Shown here: positions 1-12,900 of the stretch, piece by piece
How positions within the stretch are numbered: the stretch's first letter is position 1
Layout: the number at the start of each line of letters is the position of its first letter
Source: Corallium rubrum
Taxonomy: Eukaryota > Cnidaria > Anthozoa > Scleralcyonacea > Coralliidae
Length of the DNA: 64,000 nucleotides
Direction: 5' to 3'
NCBI GenBank assembly: GCA_964035015.1
Contig: OZ036002.1
Location: forward strand, 16,634,661-16,698,660
Notes under the pieces: generated by a model
Seen by the model: the letters and a program-made list of their open reading frames with translations, nothing else
Databases searched by the model: none
Told to the model about the DNA's origin: nothing
Made by a program: the position numbers and the translations under genes

Positions 1-717
1 ACCCCCTACACTCAAAAACATCTTTGCAGACCCTGTCTAAAACATTTGGATGTAACCATGTAAAATAATGCACTTTTCTAATTAACTTTAGACCACTATA
101 TAGATTATCACATTATAATTTTAAGAAAGCAATACCTTCTGCCAGGCAATACTACCAATTAAGGAATAGTAATTTTACACATATAAAAGCTATAAACAGT
201 GTCATATTGATAATTAAATAATATATTTTTGTTAAAATCAGAAGATACATAACATAAAAAGTCATATACATGTACCTTTAAACCGGTAAACTCAGATAAT
301 TATGAATTGATCTATTAAAGTTATTATTCAAATAGTCATGACAATATTCCAACGGAAACTTTATTGAAATCACTCCCAATGATATTTATTTTTGTACATA
401 CAAGCACGGGAATGTGAAATCTGTATATTTCGCTCAACAAATTATGATGAAATCGGTGCCATGTCATACCCAAACGTTCTTTTTCTCGGATGGAAACTCG
501 AATTCGGAATTCCAAACATATTACAAAGGCAAAAAAGTATTTCTTGTCTCTTGTCGCACATTTTGTCAGATTTTAGTCCCAAATAAACATGTGTTCTACT
601 TCACTCCTTCTTCGCTCCTACTCACGAAAACAACAGCAAGACATGAAGACCGTGCTGGGAGTATGGGTGTGAAATTATCTGTGCAGCGCAGTAGGCGTTG
701 AACGTTCAGCCAATCAG
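1..717. other. left flank, no supported gene
   Basis: This is AT-rich sequence with only short ORFs. The two overlapping ones at 392-701 resemble no family I know and show no splice context. I see nothing functional here. Confidence 0.4.
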
Positions 718-730
718 AGTCAAGTTTCAA

Positions 731-796
731 ATCGATTGTCCCAGAGCCTTTTTTCCCCTCGCGTGCGAGGGATTTGGCTCTGGGGACGAGATTGGT
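731..796. repeat. short palindromic MITE-like repeat
   Basis: The arms are GATTGTCCCAGAGCC and the reverse complement of GGCTCTGGGGACGAGATTGG, around a GC-rich centre. I associate palindromes of this kind with anthozoan genomes, from memory and without a search. It is one of the few clues to the host. Confidence 0.5.
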
Positions 797-1274
797 GTGA
801 GTATGTATGTGACCTTTGGGGGGAATGTTACTCTTGACACTGGGAAGCTAGTCAGCTAGTAGGTCATTACTGAGAGCCCATTTGTGATACAGTTTATGAT
901 AGAAGATTAAGTCCTAAATATGCTTTGTATATATAATGTTTAATACATGTATTGACATTAATTTACACTCCACATGATTTTACTCTCTCAAGGGGAGGTA
1001 GCAATGGTATCGAGTCAAATGATTATTACCCATTCCTGCCTGAGCCTGCCAAAAATGTCCCCTTTCTTGTTTTACTATGTTTATCAGCAGATGATTCCTC
1101 AGACACCCTATTGTAAGCATCAATGGGTTAAATGGATTGACTATTTAAACAAAGAAAAATCGCAACAAAATCAAAATTGAGTTTTGTTGCAAAGTGGTTA
1201 ATGTATGCCTTTAAATATTTGTTTTAATTAAATATTTGTTAACTGATTGTTGAACTAATTTTATCATTTTACAG
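797..1274. other. probable intron
   Basis: No convincing coding sequence is present. The stretch ends in a T-rich tract followed by acag directly before the exon at 1275, so it reads as the 3' part of an intron. Confidence 0.35.
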
Positions 1275-1420
1275 GACCGGACTGGTGCACATTAGCGATG
1301 TTGCAAAAGCCAACTTCTCAACGAAAGAAAAGGATTGTTGATCTCCAAGATGATTCCACTGATGATTCCACTGATGATTCCACTGATGATTCCACGGATG
1401 CTCCCTTGTTTCATTGCTGA
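1275..1420 (+). CDS. terminal exon with Asp/Ser/Thr repeats (partial gene)
   Basis: This open segment of 48 codons (including the stop) follows a good 3' splice site and ends at TGA 1418-1420. A 12-bp unit is repeated four times and encodes the tetrapeptide DDST. Before the repeat is a basic stretch (SQRKKR) that could act as a nuclear signal. The last codons fall inside the outer inverted repeat that begins near 1412. No family is recognised. It could be the end of a host gene or of a gene carried by the repeat mosaic. Confidence 0.35.
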
Positions 1421-1734
1421 TTGGATTGTTACATGTATTTTGGATATAGATGCAGAACCACATACATATAACATGGTTAGTCTAGGATTTTTAGCTTAGT
1501 TAATATTTGGGAATTTGAACTGCAAAAAATGGTTTGCTTATGACCATCTCCTCATATACCATGTATGTAACTAGTATTTATTATAGTAAGTACTAAGTGT
1601 ATACGAATGTCATCCTGATGTAAGCGCTCACAGTTTTTTAATATGTGTTAAAGTATATTGAATATGTTGACATTAATGTTAAATGCTTTTAAAAATGTTT
1701 ATTTTCTCTCAGTCATTGATGTGTTGAATGACAT

Positions 1735-2090
1735 GTTTCAGGGTGTGTTATTATGCACACCTACTGTACATGTGTAAGATAACACACATCAGGGCATGTT
1801 GCATAACACACCTTTTTATTAACACACCTATATATAATAACACATCTTAACATGTGTTATATAACATACCAAGCTGTGTTTGAAAACCGACCATGGTGTG
1901 TGAAATAACACAACTTTTCACAAAACACACCTTAGGGTGTGTTAAAATTTGGACAAGCCAAAAAAAACCTTACTAGGTGTGTTTTTTTACATACCATAAG
2001 GTCACCTTAAGGTGTGTCTTTCAACACTTAAGGTGTGTTAGAAAAGCTAACTTAAGGTGTGTTAACATTTGGACAAAAAAGGTGTGTTAA
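1735..2090. repeat. AACACACC palindromic repeat cluster
   Basis: Short copies of GGTGTGTT and AACACACC face each other many times and could form many small hairpins. The same family occurs at 3440-3760, 42891-43420, 49795-50308 and 63455-63700. Confidence 0.75.
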
Positions 2091-2094
2091 TGTA

Positions 2095-2337
2095 GAATAT
2101 TGTACTGCATAACTATTGATAAGATGTTTTGTAGAGTATCTTGTAGAATACCAAAGAATATTCTATTGTATATCTTGTAAGATAGCTTATAGAATATTCT
2201 AAAGCATTTTCTATTACATATTATAGCATATCCTATAGAATATTGCATAGAGAATCCAATAGAATACGTCCCAAAATCTAATAGAATATTCTCTAGAATT
2301 TTTTTATGGAATATTCTATTGGATATTTTCGTAAGGG
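2095..2337. repeat. AGAATATTCTAT palindromic repeat, ends GTAAGGG
   Basis: Repeated near-palindromes around GAATATTC fill the interval. It ends with GTAAGGG at 2331-2337, the same terminal heptamer as two other palindromic families nearby. Confidence 0.6.
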
Positions 2338-2405
2338 GAAGTTGCTTTGTTTTTCTCGCTGATTAATTTCCATGGGATTTGCTCAATAGGAAATCCTAAC
2401 GCGAC

Positions 2406-2654
2406 AATTGACGGTACCGAAAGATGGCGGCGGTACATTTAACCACAGTGCTTTGCGACCTCAAATCAGCTCAAATAATAACTAAACATTGTTTATCATC
2501 TTAAGATGAATTAAGTAAGCAAGAACTTCATTCTTACCAAAGTTGATCTTTTTAAAGACCTATCTTCCGATAATTGTACAAGAAACAATATATATTGTGC
2601 ACAAAGGATTGTGGTTAAATGTACAAGTCGCCATCTTTTTCGGTACGGTCAATT
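2406..2654. mobile_element. foldback MITE
   Basis: A left arm beginning AATTGACGGTACCGAAAG reappears inverted at the right end (CGGTACGGTCAATT). Similarity continues inward over about 40 bp, to the ATTTAACCACA motif on both sides. No coding capacity is present. Confidence 0.65.
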
Positions 2655-3030
2655 ATTTTCGCTAAACGGTCATGCTGAATCGGCTTTATTTATTTATTTA
2701 TACTGTTTAGATTAAGTTATTACAATTTTAAAGTGCTGTTTTCCTCAATTAATTTTTATTATTATACGTAATAAATATTATCTTAATACTATAAATAACT
2801 TTTTTATTTTTAAATTTGTTTAAGTATTATAATGAAAATTTACATTTGTATTATTATATTGCTCACATTAAGCTGTAGTTTTGTAATTGAATTAGCAAAT
2901 TTGTTTACTTAAATTAGTCCAACCAATTTTGATTGACTGTTGATTTCTTGCTTGCTTGCTTGCTTGATTGATTTTAATAAAACCATTGCTCGACCGTAAG
3001 ATCACTGAAGTGATACAGGATCCAACAAAT

Positions 3031-3439
3031 GGGTTTTCTATGGGTAACAAATCCAACCATGAAAGCGTTCAGGATTCCCATAGTTTTCCCATAGTTTGCA
3101 AAAATCCCATATGGGAATTCTATGGATTTTTGCCAATTTCCTACATGGGGTAGATATGGTTTTGCTATGGGCTTCTACTTTCCATATCAGACCCATATAT
3201 ATGGAAAATGTAGGAAATTGGCAAAAATCCATAGGATTCCCATATTCCTGATGGGAATTATATGGAGTTCCATAGTATTGCCATATATTTAGTAATTTTC
3301 TGCAGTGATATGGTTTTGCTATGGGCTTCTATCTCCCATATCATTTCGATATATATGGAAAATGTATGAACCATAGTTCAACCCATTATTTTTCCATACT
3401 TGGGCCATATATGTCCCATATCACCACGTTTGGTAAGGG
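3031..3439. repeat. CCATATGG-type palindromic repeat, ends GTAAGGG
   Basis: Many overlapping copies of CCCATA, CCATATATGG and TATGGG form nested palindromes. The interval closes with GTAAGGG at 3433-3439. Confidence 0.6.
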
Positions 3440-3760
3440 CATGTACTTTAATGTCATCCTGATGTAAACACTCACAGTTCATGTGTTAAAATATATTAAA
3501 TATTATGTTGACAATGTTAAACAGGGCATATTGCATAGCACGCCTTTGTATTAACACACCTACAGTGTACAGTAACACATCTTAACATGTGTTAATATAA
3601 CATACCAAGGTGTCTTAAATAACACACATTGGTGTGTTAAACAACCAACTCTTAAGGTGTGTTAGAAAACCTAACTTAGGGTGTGTTAAAATTTGGACAA
3701 AAAAGGTGTGTTAATTATTTAACACACCTTTTCTTAGAGTGTGTTATTCTAATTTGTGGG
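3440..3760. repeat. second AACACACC repeat cluster of the left arm
   Basis: It starts with a segment (TTTAATGTCATCCTGATG) that also occurs near 1610, so part of the arm is duplicated. The right-arm counterpart is 63410-63740 on the opposite strand. Confidence 0.7.
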
Positions 3761-4001
3761 TCCAACAAGATGGTGGGATCTCTGAGTTAGCATTTTTTGG
3801 GGGGATAAAAGAATGTTTCACTTCTACCAATTAGCTTTGACTATTCTGTCGCAACCTTAATTATTTATTTAAATGTATGTGAATTGTAGGCAACATTTCC
3901 TGCAAGTAAGCAGTGAGTTCAACCAATTAAAAGTTGGTTGAATCTACCATTTGAATTTCTCTTGACCAATGTACGATACAAAATCCTAAATCCGCCCCTG
4001 T

Positions 4002-4157
4002 ATGAATGTTAAAAGACCTGTGATAGAAGAAGATGTTATAAAAGCTATTAAATTTAAGCTAAACAATGAAGAAGGCGTATGGAAGAAACAAAACAACTTA
4101 GTTGAAGATGTGGCATCAAAAGAGAACACTGCCCCTCAAAATGAAAACATTTATTGA
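4002..4157 (+). CDS. small ORF or exon, 51 aa, unknown
   Basis: The ORF is hydrophilic and acidic/basic, and is open from ATG to TGA. Its C-terminal third is kept, inverted, in the right arm near 63290-63345, while the N-terminal part is missing there. It may be the last exon of a gene carried by this repeat family. No domain is recognised. Confidence 0.25.
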   Translation: MNVKRPVIEEDVIKAIKFKLNNEEGVWKKQNNLVEDVASKENTAPQNENIY

Positions 4158-4544
4158 TTTAAAATTATTTTATATTTATTATTATTTCCGTTAGAAAAAT
4201 GTTGCATGTTAAATTTGTACTCTAGTAGTTTAACTTTATTGCATGTTTTTATCAAGTTAATAAACCTTTAAACATATGAAATGAAAATGCTGTTATTTAT
4301 TACTCTGAAGCCAACTTGCAAAACAGTTTTTCTCTGCTTGATTACACAATTGGCAAAGCATCTTAGCCAATTATGTTATCAACCAGGGAAAGACTATGTG
4401 CTTGTGTAAACCAATTATTAAGGTGCCTGAAAATGTCAAAGGCGAAACCTACAGGCTTGTTTATTCCCCACAAAAATATTTCATTCTCGCAAAAAATACA
4501 GGTTAGAAAATAATAAACGTAAAGAAAACTATGATTCTGGCATT

Positions 4545-4787
4545 CTGCAAACTATAATTTTCTTAAGTATAGTTTTCCTTAAGCCTATAGTTGTTTGTTT
4601 TGAAAACTATAGTTTTGTTCCAAAATACTTAAATGGTTTTAAAACTATAGTTAAAAAAACTACAGTTTAAAGCATTAACTATAGTTTATGAAACTATAGT
4701 TCTTACAACTATAGTTTGTTCCAAAATACTTTAGTTTTGAAAACTATAGTTTTGTTCCATAAAAACTATAGTTTTTATTGTAAGGGA
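4545..4787. repeat. AAACTATAGTTT palindromic repeat, ends GTAAGGG
   Basis: More than ten copies of the self-complementary ACTATAGT are arranged in tandem. The right end is GTAAGGG at 4780-4786. It abuts the last remnant of the recombinase pseudogene. An inverted copy is at 62618-62880. Confidence 0.75.
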
Positions 4788-4814
4788 ATGCTGAAGCGAC
4801 TGCTCGTTTCGGTG
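4788..4814 (-). pseudogene. recombinase remnant left of the Polinton
   Basis: Read on the minus strand, these 27 bases continue the frame of the tyrosine-recombinase segment that stops at 42213 on the other side of the Polinton. They encode the residues following the conserved second histidine box and then run into the CTATAG repeat. The catalytic tyrosine expected shortly after is absent. Confidence 0.65.
4809..4814. repeat. left target-site duplication (TCGGTG)
   Basis: The six bases TCGGTG directly precede the left TIR and recur directly after the right TIR at 42213-42218. Six-base duplications are typical of Polinton integration. The final T of the right TIR is ambiguous, so a 5-bp duplication CGGTG is the alternative reading. 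Confidence 0.8.
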
Positions 4815-5235
4815 AGTAGTGGTAGAGAAAAGAAAATTTTTTTTATGTGTTTGGGCCTGGCACTAGTTTTTAACCAATCAGATTGCAGTATTTTTTTCAT
4901 TAGCCAATCAGCGTCGAGTTGGTATAAAATTAGCATAATTTTGGCCGGGGGGAGATCGAGAGTGGGTGTTGGCTCTCTTCATTAGCATATTGTTTTTTTT
5001 AGAGGGGTATGGGGTGTTTTTTTTTGGGTGGGTAGGTGTGTGTGTTTTTGCGTTGGTGGGGGAGAGGTGGTGTGTGTGTGGGGTATGTGGTTTATTGTTC
5101 TGCGTGCGTGTGTTGTCTGCTTGTATGTGTTAGTAGTAGTAGCAGGAGCAACAGCAGCACCGGATGTATCGCTCTCGATAGCCAGGCTGAAGTGATTGTG
5201 AAATCTTAGACGTATGATTATTAGTAATATTTTTT
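4815..5235 (+). repeat. left terminal inverted repeat
   Basis: It matches the reverse complement of 41786-42212 almost base for base, up to the TTAGTAATATTTTTT stretch. It contains CCAAT boxes, a TATA box, a G/T-rich strand-biased stretch and an AGC-type trinucleotide run near its inner end. Confidence 0.9.
4874..4930 (+). promoter_or_regulatory. inward promoter in left TIR (2 x CCAAT + TATA)
   Basis: CCAATCA occurs at 4874-4880 and 4904-4910, and TATAAAAT at 4923-4930, all reading into the element. Spacing and order suit a pol II promoter, although the second CCAAT is unusually close to the TATA. The first plus-strand genes lie beyond the CTTAT array, so a transcript from here would include the array. 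Confidence 0.5.
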
Positions 5236-5619
5236 ACCGATATGTAAATGAAGCTCTACAAAAAGATGGGAATCAGTAAATGACACCCATCTTATTCTAA
5301 AGCTTTATCTAAAATATCTTCTTTTATTATTGTAATTTATTGTAATCTTCCATGTAAAAAAGCCTGAATCCTCTGAGAACCGTCTAATTGTAAAGCATTT
5401 CTCGTTTTGCTACTAATTAAAATAATAGCAGAAAGAGAAATGCCATTACGGTTTCTCCGTCTTCTTGTTGACAACATTGGTTAAAACCCAGGGTTCTTTC
5501 TGCAATTTTTCGATGATTTCTAAATAACATTAAGCTATTAAATGGAGATCAGTAAATGAAATCCATTTTTTTCTAAAGTTTTATTAGAATATTTTATTTC
5601 ATAATTTCCAAGGACATCT
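5236..5619 (-). other. decayed coding remnants and a partial duplication
   Basis: On the minus strand, a short peptide end at 5540-5620 (motif HLLISI) is repeated in degraded form at 5255-5340 (HLLIPI), sharing the nucleotide string ATCAGTAAATGA. Between them are unconnected open pieces. This looks like a tandemly duplicated gene end that has decayed next to the TIR. Confidence 0.35.
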
Positions 5620-5823
5620 TCAATTAAATATATATCTTTTACGCCAACGTTCTTGTCTATTTTCACATTCGCATCTTTGGTAGATTTTACACACGACAGC
5701 TTTAGGATAATTGCTTCGACAAAAATCACAAAATACTTCATAAACTCCACATTCGCGACATGTATAGTAACACATGTGATTTACATTTTGAATTTGATTA
5801 TAACATCTGTAACAGCATTTCAT
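5620..5823 (-). CDS. small cysteine-cluster (zinc-ribbon-like) protein, copy 1
   Basis: The protein is 67 aa and starts at the methionine just before the first Cys pair. Cysteines are arranged as C-x2-C, C-x2-C, C-x2-C and C-x-C, with a shared CDxCR motif and a terminal RQERW. It is clearly related to the protein at 19891-20109, which keeps the same cysteine order. The expected role is metal binding, and the function is unknown. Another frame continues beyond its stop toward 5540 (residues IYLIEDVLG), so the C terminus may be altered by a frameshift. Confidence 0.55.
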   Translation of the reverse strand: MKCCYRCYNQIQNVNHMCYYTCRECGVYEVFCDFCRSNYPKAVVCKIYQRCECENRQERWRKRYIFN

Positions 5824-6501
5824 GGTGGCGACGTATATCTCATTTACAAGAAAAAATGAATATATGACAAGTATATATCCATTTATACTTGTAATGAGAT
5901 AATAAATTCTGTCATTCATCCCGTTTCTTCTTCTTTTTTTTCATCCATAACAAATCATAACAATACAAACACCGACACATGCAACATTTATATATATATA
6001 TATGAATATCGCAAATATTGGTGTTGTTTTGCTAAGCGATATCTTGTTTCTTCTCAGTTCTTGAAGCAACCCAACACGCATAAATATCTGTGATTTGTGT
6101 GTGTTGGGTTACCTTAAGAAAAGATTTGTCTTCGTTTGTTTGTTGATGAAATCCTGTCAGTCTTTCTTTTCTTTCTTTCTTTGACTTCTTAGAGAAAGCT
6201 TTGTCAACGTCTTTAGCAACATGATGAAAGAAGAGAGACTAGCTAGACAAGACTTTCTTTTACCATCACGTGTTCAAGACCATCGTCTTACCATGTTGAT
6301 GCGTCCTCTTGAGAGAAATAATTGAGAGAGGCTAACCCAGAGGTAGATAACAAACCAATTTTGTTTATTATTTACATCTGGGGAGTCTATCCAACAGTCT
6401 TTCATTTGACTTCTTCTTCCATTTAAAGTTTTTTTCTTTAGGCGACCACAGCACAGAAATAATTGTGATTTTTTTTGTGCACTGGTCACCCAGAGAAAGC
6501 T
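5824..6501. other. non-coding stretch before the CTTAT array
   Basis: It is T-rich with short pyrimidine repeats. GAGAAAGCTTTGTC occurs twice, near 6189 and again at the array border near 6493. No supported ORF is present. Confidence 0.5.
6068..6110. other. hairpin
   Basis: AACCCAACACGCA at 6068-6080 pairs with TGTGTGTTGGGTT at 6098-6110 with one mismatch, around a 17-nt loop. The role is unknown. Confidence 0.5.
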
Positions 6502-6958
6502 TTGTCTTGTGTCTTGTCTTGTCTTGTCTTGTCTTGTCTTGTCTTGTCTTGTCTTGTCTTGTCTTGTCTTGTCTTGTCTTGTCTTGTCTTGTCTTGTCTT
6601 GTCTTGTCTTGTCTTGTCTTGTCTTGTCTTATCTTGTCTTGTCTTGTCTTATCTTATCTTGTCTTGTCTTGTCTTGTCTTGTCTTGTCTTGTCTTGTCTT
6701 ATCTTATCTTATCTTGTCTTATCTTGTCTTGTCTTATCTTGTCTTATCTTATCTTATCTTATCTTATCTTATCTTATCTTATCTTATCTTATCTTATCTT
6801 ATCTTATCTTATCTTATCTTATCTTATCTTATCTTATCTTGTATCTTATCTTATCTTATCTTATCTTATCTTATCTTAATCTTATCTTATCTTATCTTAT
6901 CTTATCTTATCTTATCTTATCTTATCTTATCTTATCTTATCTTATCTTATCTTATCAT

Positions 6959-6989
<31 letters not shown>

Positions 6990-9900
6990 TATCTTATCTT
7001 ATCTTATCTTATCTTATCTTATCTTATCTTATCTTATCTTATCTTATCTTATCTTATCTTATCTTATCTTATCTTATCTTATCTTATCTTATCTTATCTT
7101 ATCTTATCTTATCTTATCTTATCTTATCTTATCTTATCTTATCTTATCTTATCTTATCTTATCTTATCTTATCTTATCTTATCTTATCTTATCTTATCTT
7201 ATCTTATCTTATCTTATCTTATCTTATCTTATCTTATCTTATCTTATCTTATCTTATCTTATCTTATCTTATCTTATCTTATCTTATCTTATCTTATCTT
7301 ATCTTATCTTATCTTATCTTATCTTATCTTATCTTATCTTATCTTATCTTATCTTATCTTATCTTATCTTATCTTATCTTATCTTATCTTATCTTATCTT
7401 ATCTTATCTTATCTTATCTTATCTTATCTTATCTTATCTTATCTTATCTTATCTTATCTTATCTTATCTTATCTTATCTTATCTTATCTTATCTTATCTT
7501 ATCTTATCTTATCTTATCTTATCTTATCTTATCTTATCTTATCTTATCTTATCTTATCTTATCTTATCTTATCTTATCTTATCTTATCTTATCTTATCTT
7601 ATCTTATCTTATCTTATCTTATCTTATCTTATCTTATCTTATCTTATCTTATCTTATCTTATCTTATCTTATCTTATCTTATCTTATCTTATCTTATCTT
7701 ATCTTATCTTATCTTATCTTATCTTATCTTATCTTATCTTATCTTATCTTATCTTATCTTATCTTATCTTATCTTATCTTATCTTATCTTATCTTATCTT
7801 ATCTTATCTTATCTTATCTTATCTTATCTTATCTTATCTTATCTTATCTTATCTTATCTTATCTTATCTTATCTTATCTTATCTTATCTTATCTTATCTT
7901 ATCTTATCTTATCTTATCTTATCTTATCTTATCTTATCTTATCTTATCTTATCTTATCTTATCTTATCTTATCTTATCTTATCTTATCTTATCTTATCTT
8001 ATCTTATCTTATCTTATCTTATCTTATCTTATCTTATCTTATCTTATCTTATCTTATCTTATCTTATCTTATCTTATCTTATCTTATCTTATCTTATCTT
8101 ATCTTATCTTATCTTATCTTATCTTATCTTATCTTATCTTATCTTATCTTATCTTATCTTATCTTATCTTATCTTATCTTATCTTATCTTATCTTATCTT
8201 ATCTTATCTTATCTTATCTTATCTTATCTTATCTTATCTTATCTTATCTTATCTTATCTTATCTTATCTTATCTTATCTTATCTTATCTTATCTTATCTT
8301 ATCTTATCTTATCTTATCTTATCTTATCTTATCTTATCTTATCTTATCTTATCTTATCTTATCTTATCTTATCTTATCTTATCTTATCTTATCTTATCTT
8401 ATCTTATCTTATCTTATCTTATCTTATCTTATCTTATCTTATCTTATCTTATCTTATCTTATCTTATCTTATCTTATCTTATCTTATCTTATCTTATCTT
8501 ATCTTATCTTATCTTATCTTATCTTATCTTATCTTATCTTATCTTATCTTATCTTATCTTATCTTATCTTATCTTATCTTATCTTATCTTATCTTATCTT
8601 ATCTTATCTTATCTTATCTTATCTTATCTTATCTTATCTTATCTTATCTTATCTTATCTTATCTTATCTTATCTTATCTTATCTTATCTTATCTTATCTT
8701 ATCTTATCTTATCTTATCTTATCTTATCTTATCTTATCTTATCTTATCTTATCTTATCTTATCTTATCTTATCTTATCTTATCTTATCTTATCTTATCTT
8801 ATCTTATCTTATCTTATCTTATCTTATCTTATCTTATCTTATCTTATCTTATCTTATCTTATCTTATCTTATCTTATCTTATCTTATCTTATCTTATCTT
8901 ATCTTATCTTATCTTATCTTATCTTATCTTATCTTATCTTATCTTATCTTATCTTATCTTATCTTATCTTATCTTATCTTATCTTATCTTATCTTATCTT
9001 ATCTTATCTTATCTTATCTTATCTTATCTTATCTTATCTTATCTTATCTTATCTTATCTTATCTTATCTTATCTTATCTTATCTTATCTTATCTTATCTT
9101 ATCTTATCTTATCTTATCTTATCTTATCTTATCTTATCTTATCTTATCTTATCTTATCTTATCTTATCTTATCTTATCTTATCTTATCTTATCTTATCTT
9201 ATCTTATCTTATCTTATCTTATCTTATCTTATCTTATCTTATCTTATCTTATCTTATCTTATCTTATCTTATCTTATCTTATCTTATCTTATCTTATCTT
9301 ATCTTATCTTATCTTATCTTATCTTATCTTATCTTATCTTATCTTATCTTATCTTATCTTATCTTATCTTATCTTATCTTATCTTATCTTATCTTATCTT
9401 ATCTTATCTTATCTTATCTTATCTTATCTTATCTTATCTTATCTTATCTTATCTTATCTTATCTTATCTTATCTTATCTTATCTTATCTTATCTTATCTT
9501 ATCTTATCTTATCTTATCTTATCTTATCTTATCTTATCTTATCTTATCTTATCTTATCTTATCTTATCTTATCTTCTTATCTTATCTTATCTTATCTTAT
9601 CTTATCTTATCTTATCTTATCTTATCTTATCTTATCTTATCTTATCTTATCTTATCTTATCTTATCTTATCTTATCTTATCTTATCTTATCTTATCTTAT
9701 CTTATCTTATCTTATCTTATCTTATCTTATCTTATCTTATCTTATCTTATCTTATCTTATCTTATCTTATCTTTATCTTATCTTATCTTATCTTATCTTA
9801 TCTTATCTTATCTTATCTTATCTTATCTTATCTTATCTTATCTTATCTTATCTTATCTTATCTTATCTTATCTTATCTTATCTTATCTTATCTTATCTTA

Positions 9901-12900
9901 TCTTATCTTATCTTATCTTATCTTATCTTATCTTATCTTATCTTATCTTATCTTATCTTATCTTATCTTATCTTATCTTATCTTATCTTATCTTATCTTA
10001 TCTTATCTTATCTTATCTTATCTTATCTTATCTTATCTTATCTTATCTTATCTTATCTTATCTTATCTTATCTTATCTTATCTTATCTTATCTTATCTTA
10101 TCTTATCTTATCTTATCTTATCTTATCTTATCTTATCTTATCTTATCTTATCTTATCTTATCTTATCTTATCTTATCTTATCTTATCTTATCTTATCTTA
10201 TCTTATCTTATCTTATCTTATCTTATCTTATCTTATCTTATCTTATCTTATCTTATCTTATCTTATCTTATCTTATCTTATCTTATCTTATCTTATCTTA
10301 TCTTATCTTATCTTATCTTATCTTATCTTATCTTATCTTATCTTATCTTAATCTTATCTTATCTTATCTTATCTTATCTTATCTTATCTTATCTTATCTT
10401 ATCTTATCTTATCTTATCTTATCTTATCTTATCTTATCTTATCTTATCTTATCTTATCTTATCTTATCTTATCTTATCTTATCTTATCTTATCTTATCTT
10501 ATCTTATCTTATCTTATCTTATCTTATCTTATCTTATCTTATCTTATCTTATCTTATCTTATCTTATCTTATCTTATCTTATCTTATCTTATCTTATCTT
10601 ATCTTATCTTATCTTATCTTATCTTATCTTATCTTATCTTATCTTATCTTATCTTATCTTATCTTATCTTATCTTATCTTATCTTATCTTATCTTATCTT
10701 ATCTTATCTTATCTTATCTTATCTTATCTTATCTTATCTTATCTTATCTTATCTTATCTTATCTTATCTTATCTTATCTTATCTTATCTTATCTTATCTT
10801 ATCTTATCTTATCTTATCTTATCTTATCTTATCTTATCTTATCTTATCTTATCTTATCTTATCTTATCTTATCTTATCTTATCTTATCTTATCTTATCTT
10901 ATCTTATCTTATCTTATCTTATCTTATCTTATCTTATCTTATCTTATCTTATCTTATCTTATCTTATCTTATCTTATCTTATCTTATCTTATCTTATCTT
11001 ATCTTATCTTATCTTATCTTATCTTATCTTATCTTATCTTATCTTATCTTATCTTATCTTATCTTATCTTATCTTATCTTATCTTATCTTATCTTATCTT
11101 ATCTTATCTTATCTTATCTTATCTTATCTTATCTTATCTTATCTTATCTTATCTTATCTTATCTTATCTTATCTTATCTTATCTTATCTTATCTTATCTT
11201 ATCTTATCTTATCTTATCTTATCTTATCTTATCTTATCTTATCTTATCTTATCTTATCTTATCTTATCTTATCTTATCTTATCTTATCTTATCTTATCTT
11301 ATCTTATCTTATCTTATCTTATCTTATCTTATCTTATCTTATCTTATCTTATCTTATCTTATCTTATCTTATCTTATCTTATCTTATCTTATCTTATCTT
11401 ATCTTATCTTAATCTTATCTTATCTTATCTTATCTTATCTTATCTTATCTTATCTTATCTTATCTTATCTTATCTTATCTTATCTTATCTTATCTTATCT
11501 TATCTTATCTTATCTTATCTTATCTTATCTTATCTTATCTTATCTTATCTTATCTTATCTTATCTTATCTTATCTTATCTTATCTTATCTTATCTTATCT
11601 TATCTTATCTTATCTTATCTTATCTTATCTTATCTTATCTTATCTTATCTTATCTTATCTTATCTTATCTTATCTTATCTTATCTTATCTTATCTTATCT
11701 TATCTTATCTTATCTTATCTTATCTTATCTTATCTTATCTTATCTTATCTTATCTTATCTTATCTTATCTTATCTTATCTTATCTTATCTTATCTTATCT
11801 TATCTTATCTTATCTTATCTTATCTTATCTTATCTTATCTTATCTTATCTTATCTTATCTTATCTTATCTTATCTTATCTTATCTTATCTTATCTTATCT
11901 TATCTTATCTTATCTTATCTTATCTTATCTTATCTTATCTTATCTTATCTTATCTTATCTTATCTTATCTTATCTTATCTTATCTTATCTTATCTTATCT
12001 TATCTTATCTTATCTTATCTTATCTTATCTTATCTTATCTTATCTTATCTTATCTTATCTTATCTTATCTTATCTTATCTTATCTTATCTTATCTTATCT
12101 TATCTTATCTTATCTTATCTTATCTTATCTTATCTTATCTTATCTTATCTTATCTTATCTTATCTTATCTTATCTTATCTTATCTTATCTTATCTTATCT
12201 TATCTTATCTTATCTTATCTTATCTTATCTTATCTTATCTTATCTTATCTTATCTTATCTTATCTTATCTTATCTTATCTTATCTTATCTTATCTTATCT
12301 TATCTTATCTTATCTTATCTTATCTTATCTTATCTTATCTTATCTTATCTTATCTTATCTTATCTTATCTTATCTTATCTTATCTTATCTTATCTTATCT
12401 TATCTTATCTTATCTTATCTTATCTTATCTTATCTTATCTTATCTTATCTTATCTTATCTTATCTTATCTTATCTTATCTTATCTTATCTTATCTTATCT
12501 TATCTTATCTTATCTTATCTTATCTTATCTTATCTTATCTTATCTTATCTTATCTTATCTTATCTTATCTTATCTTATCTTATCTTATCTTATCTTATCT
12601 TATCTTATCTTATCTTATCTTATCTTATCTTATCTTATCTTATCTTATCTTATCTTATCTTATCTTATCTTATCTTATCTTATCTTATCTTATCTTATCT
12701 TATCTTATCTTATCTTATCTTATCTTATCTTATCTTATCTTATCTTATCTTATCTTATCTTATCTTATCTTATCTTATCTTATCTTATCTTATCTTATCT
12801 TATCTTATCTTATCTTATCTTATCTTATCTTATCTTATCTTATCTTATCTTATCTTATCTTATCTTATCTTATCTTATCTTATCTTATCTTATCTTATCT

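Larger units (their letters stand above)
1412..4787. repeat. left arm of a large inverted repeat mosaic
   Basis: The reverse complement of 62615-64000 matches pieces of this interval in the same order: 1412-1690, 3431-3780, 4110-4560 and 4545-4787. This arm has extra internal material (about 1690-3430, and about 3865-4100 including part of a small ORF). Its inner end is GTAAGGG at 4780-4786, mirrored by CCCTTAC at 62618-62624. It looks like two inverted copies of one non-autonomous element family. The interval 2655-3030 is plain AT-rich sequence with a short (CTTG)n tract. Confidence 0.7.
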
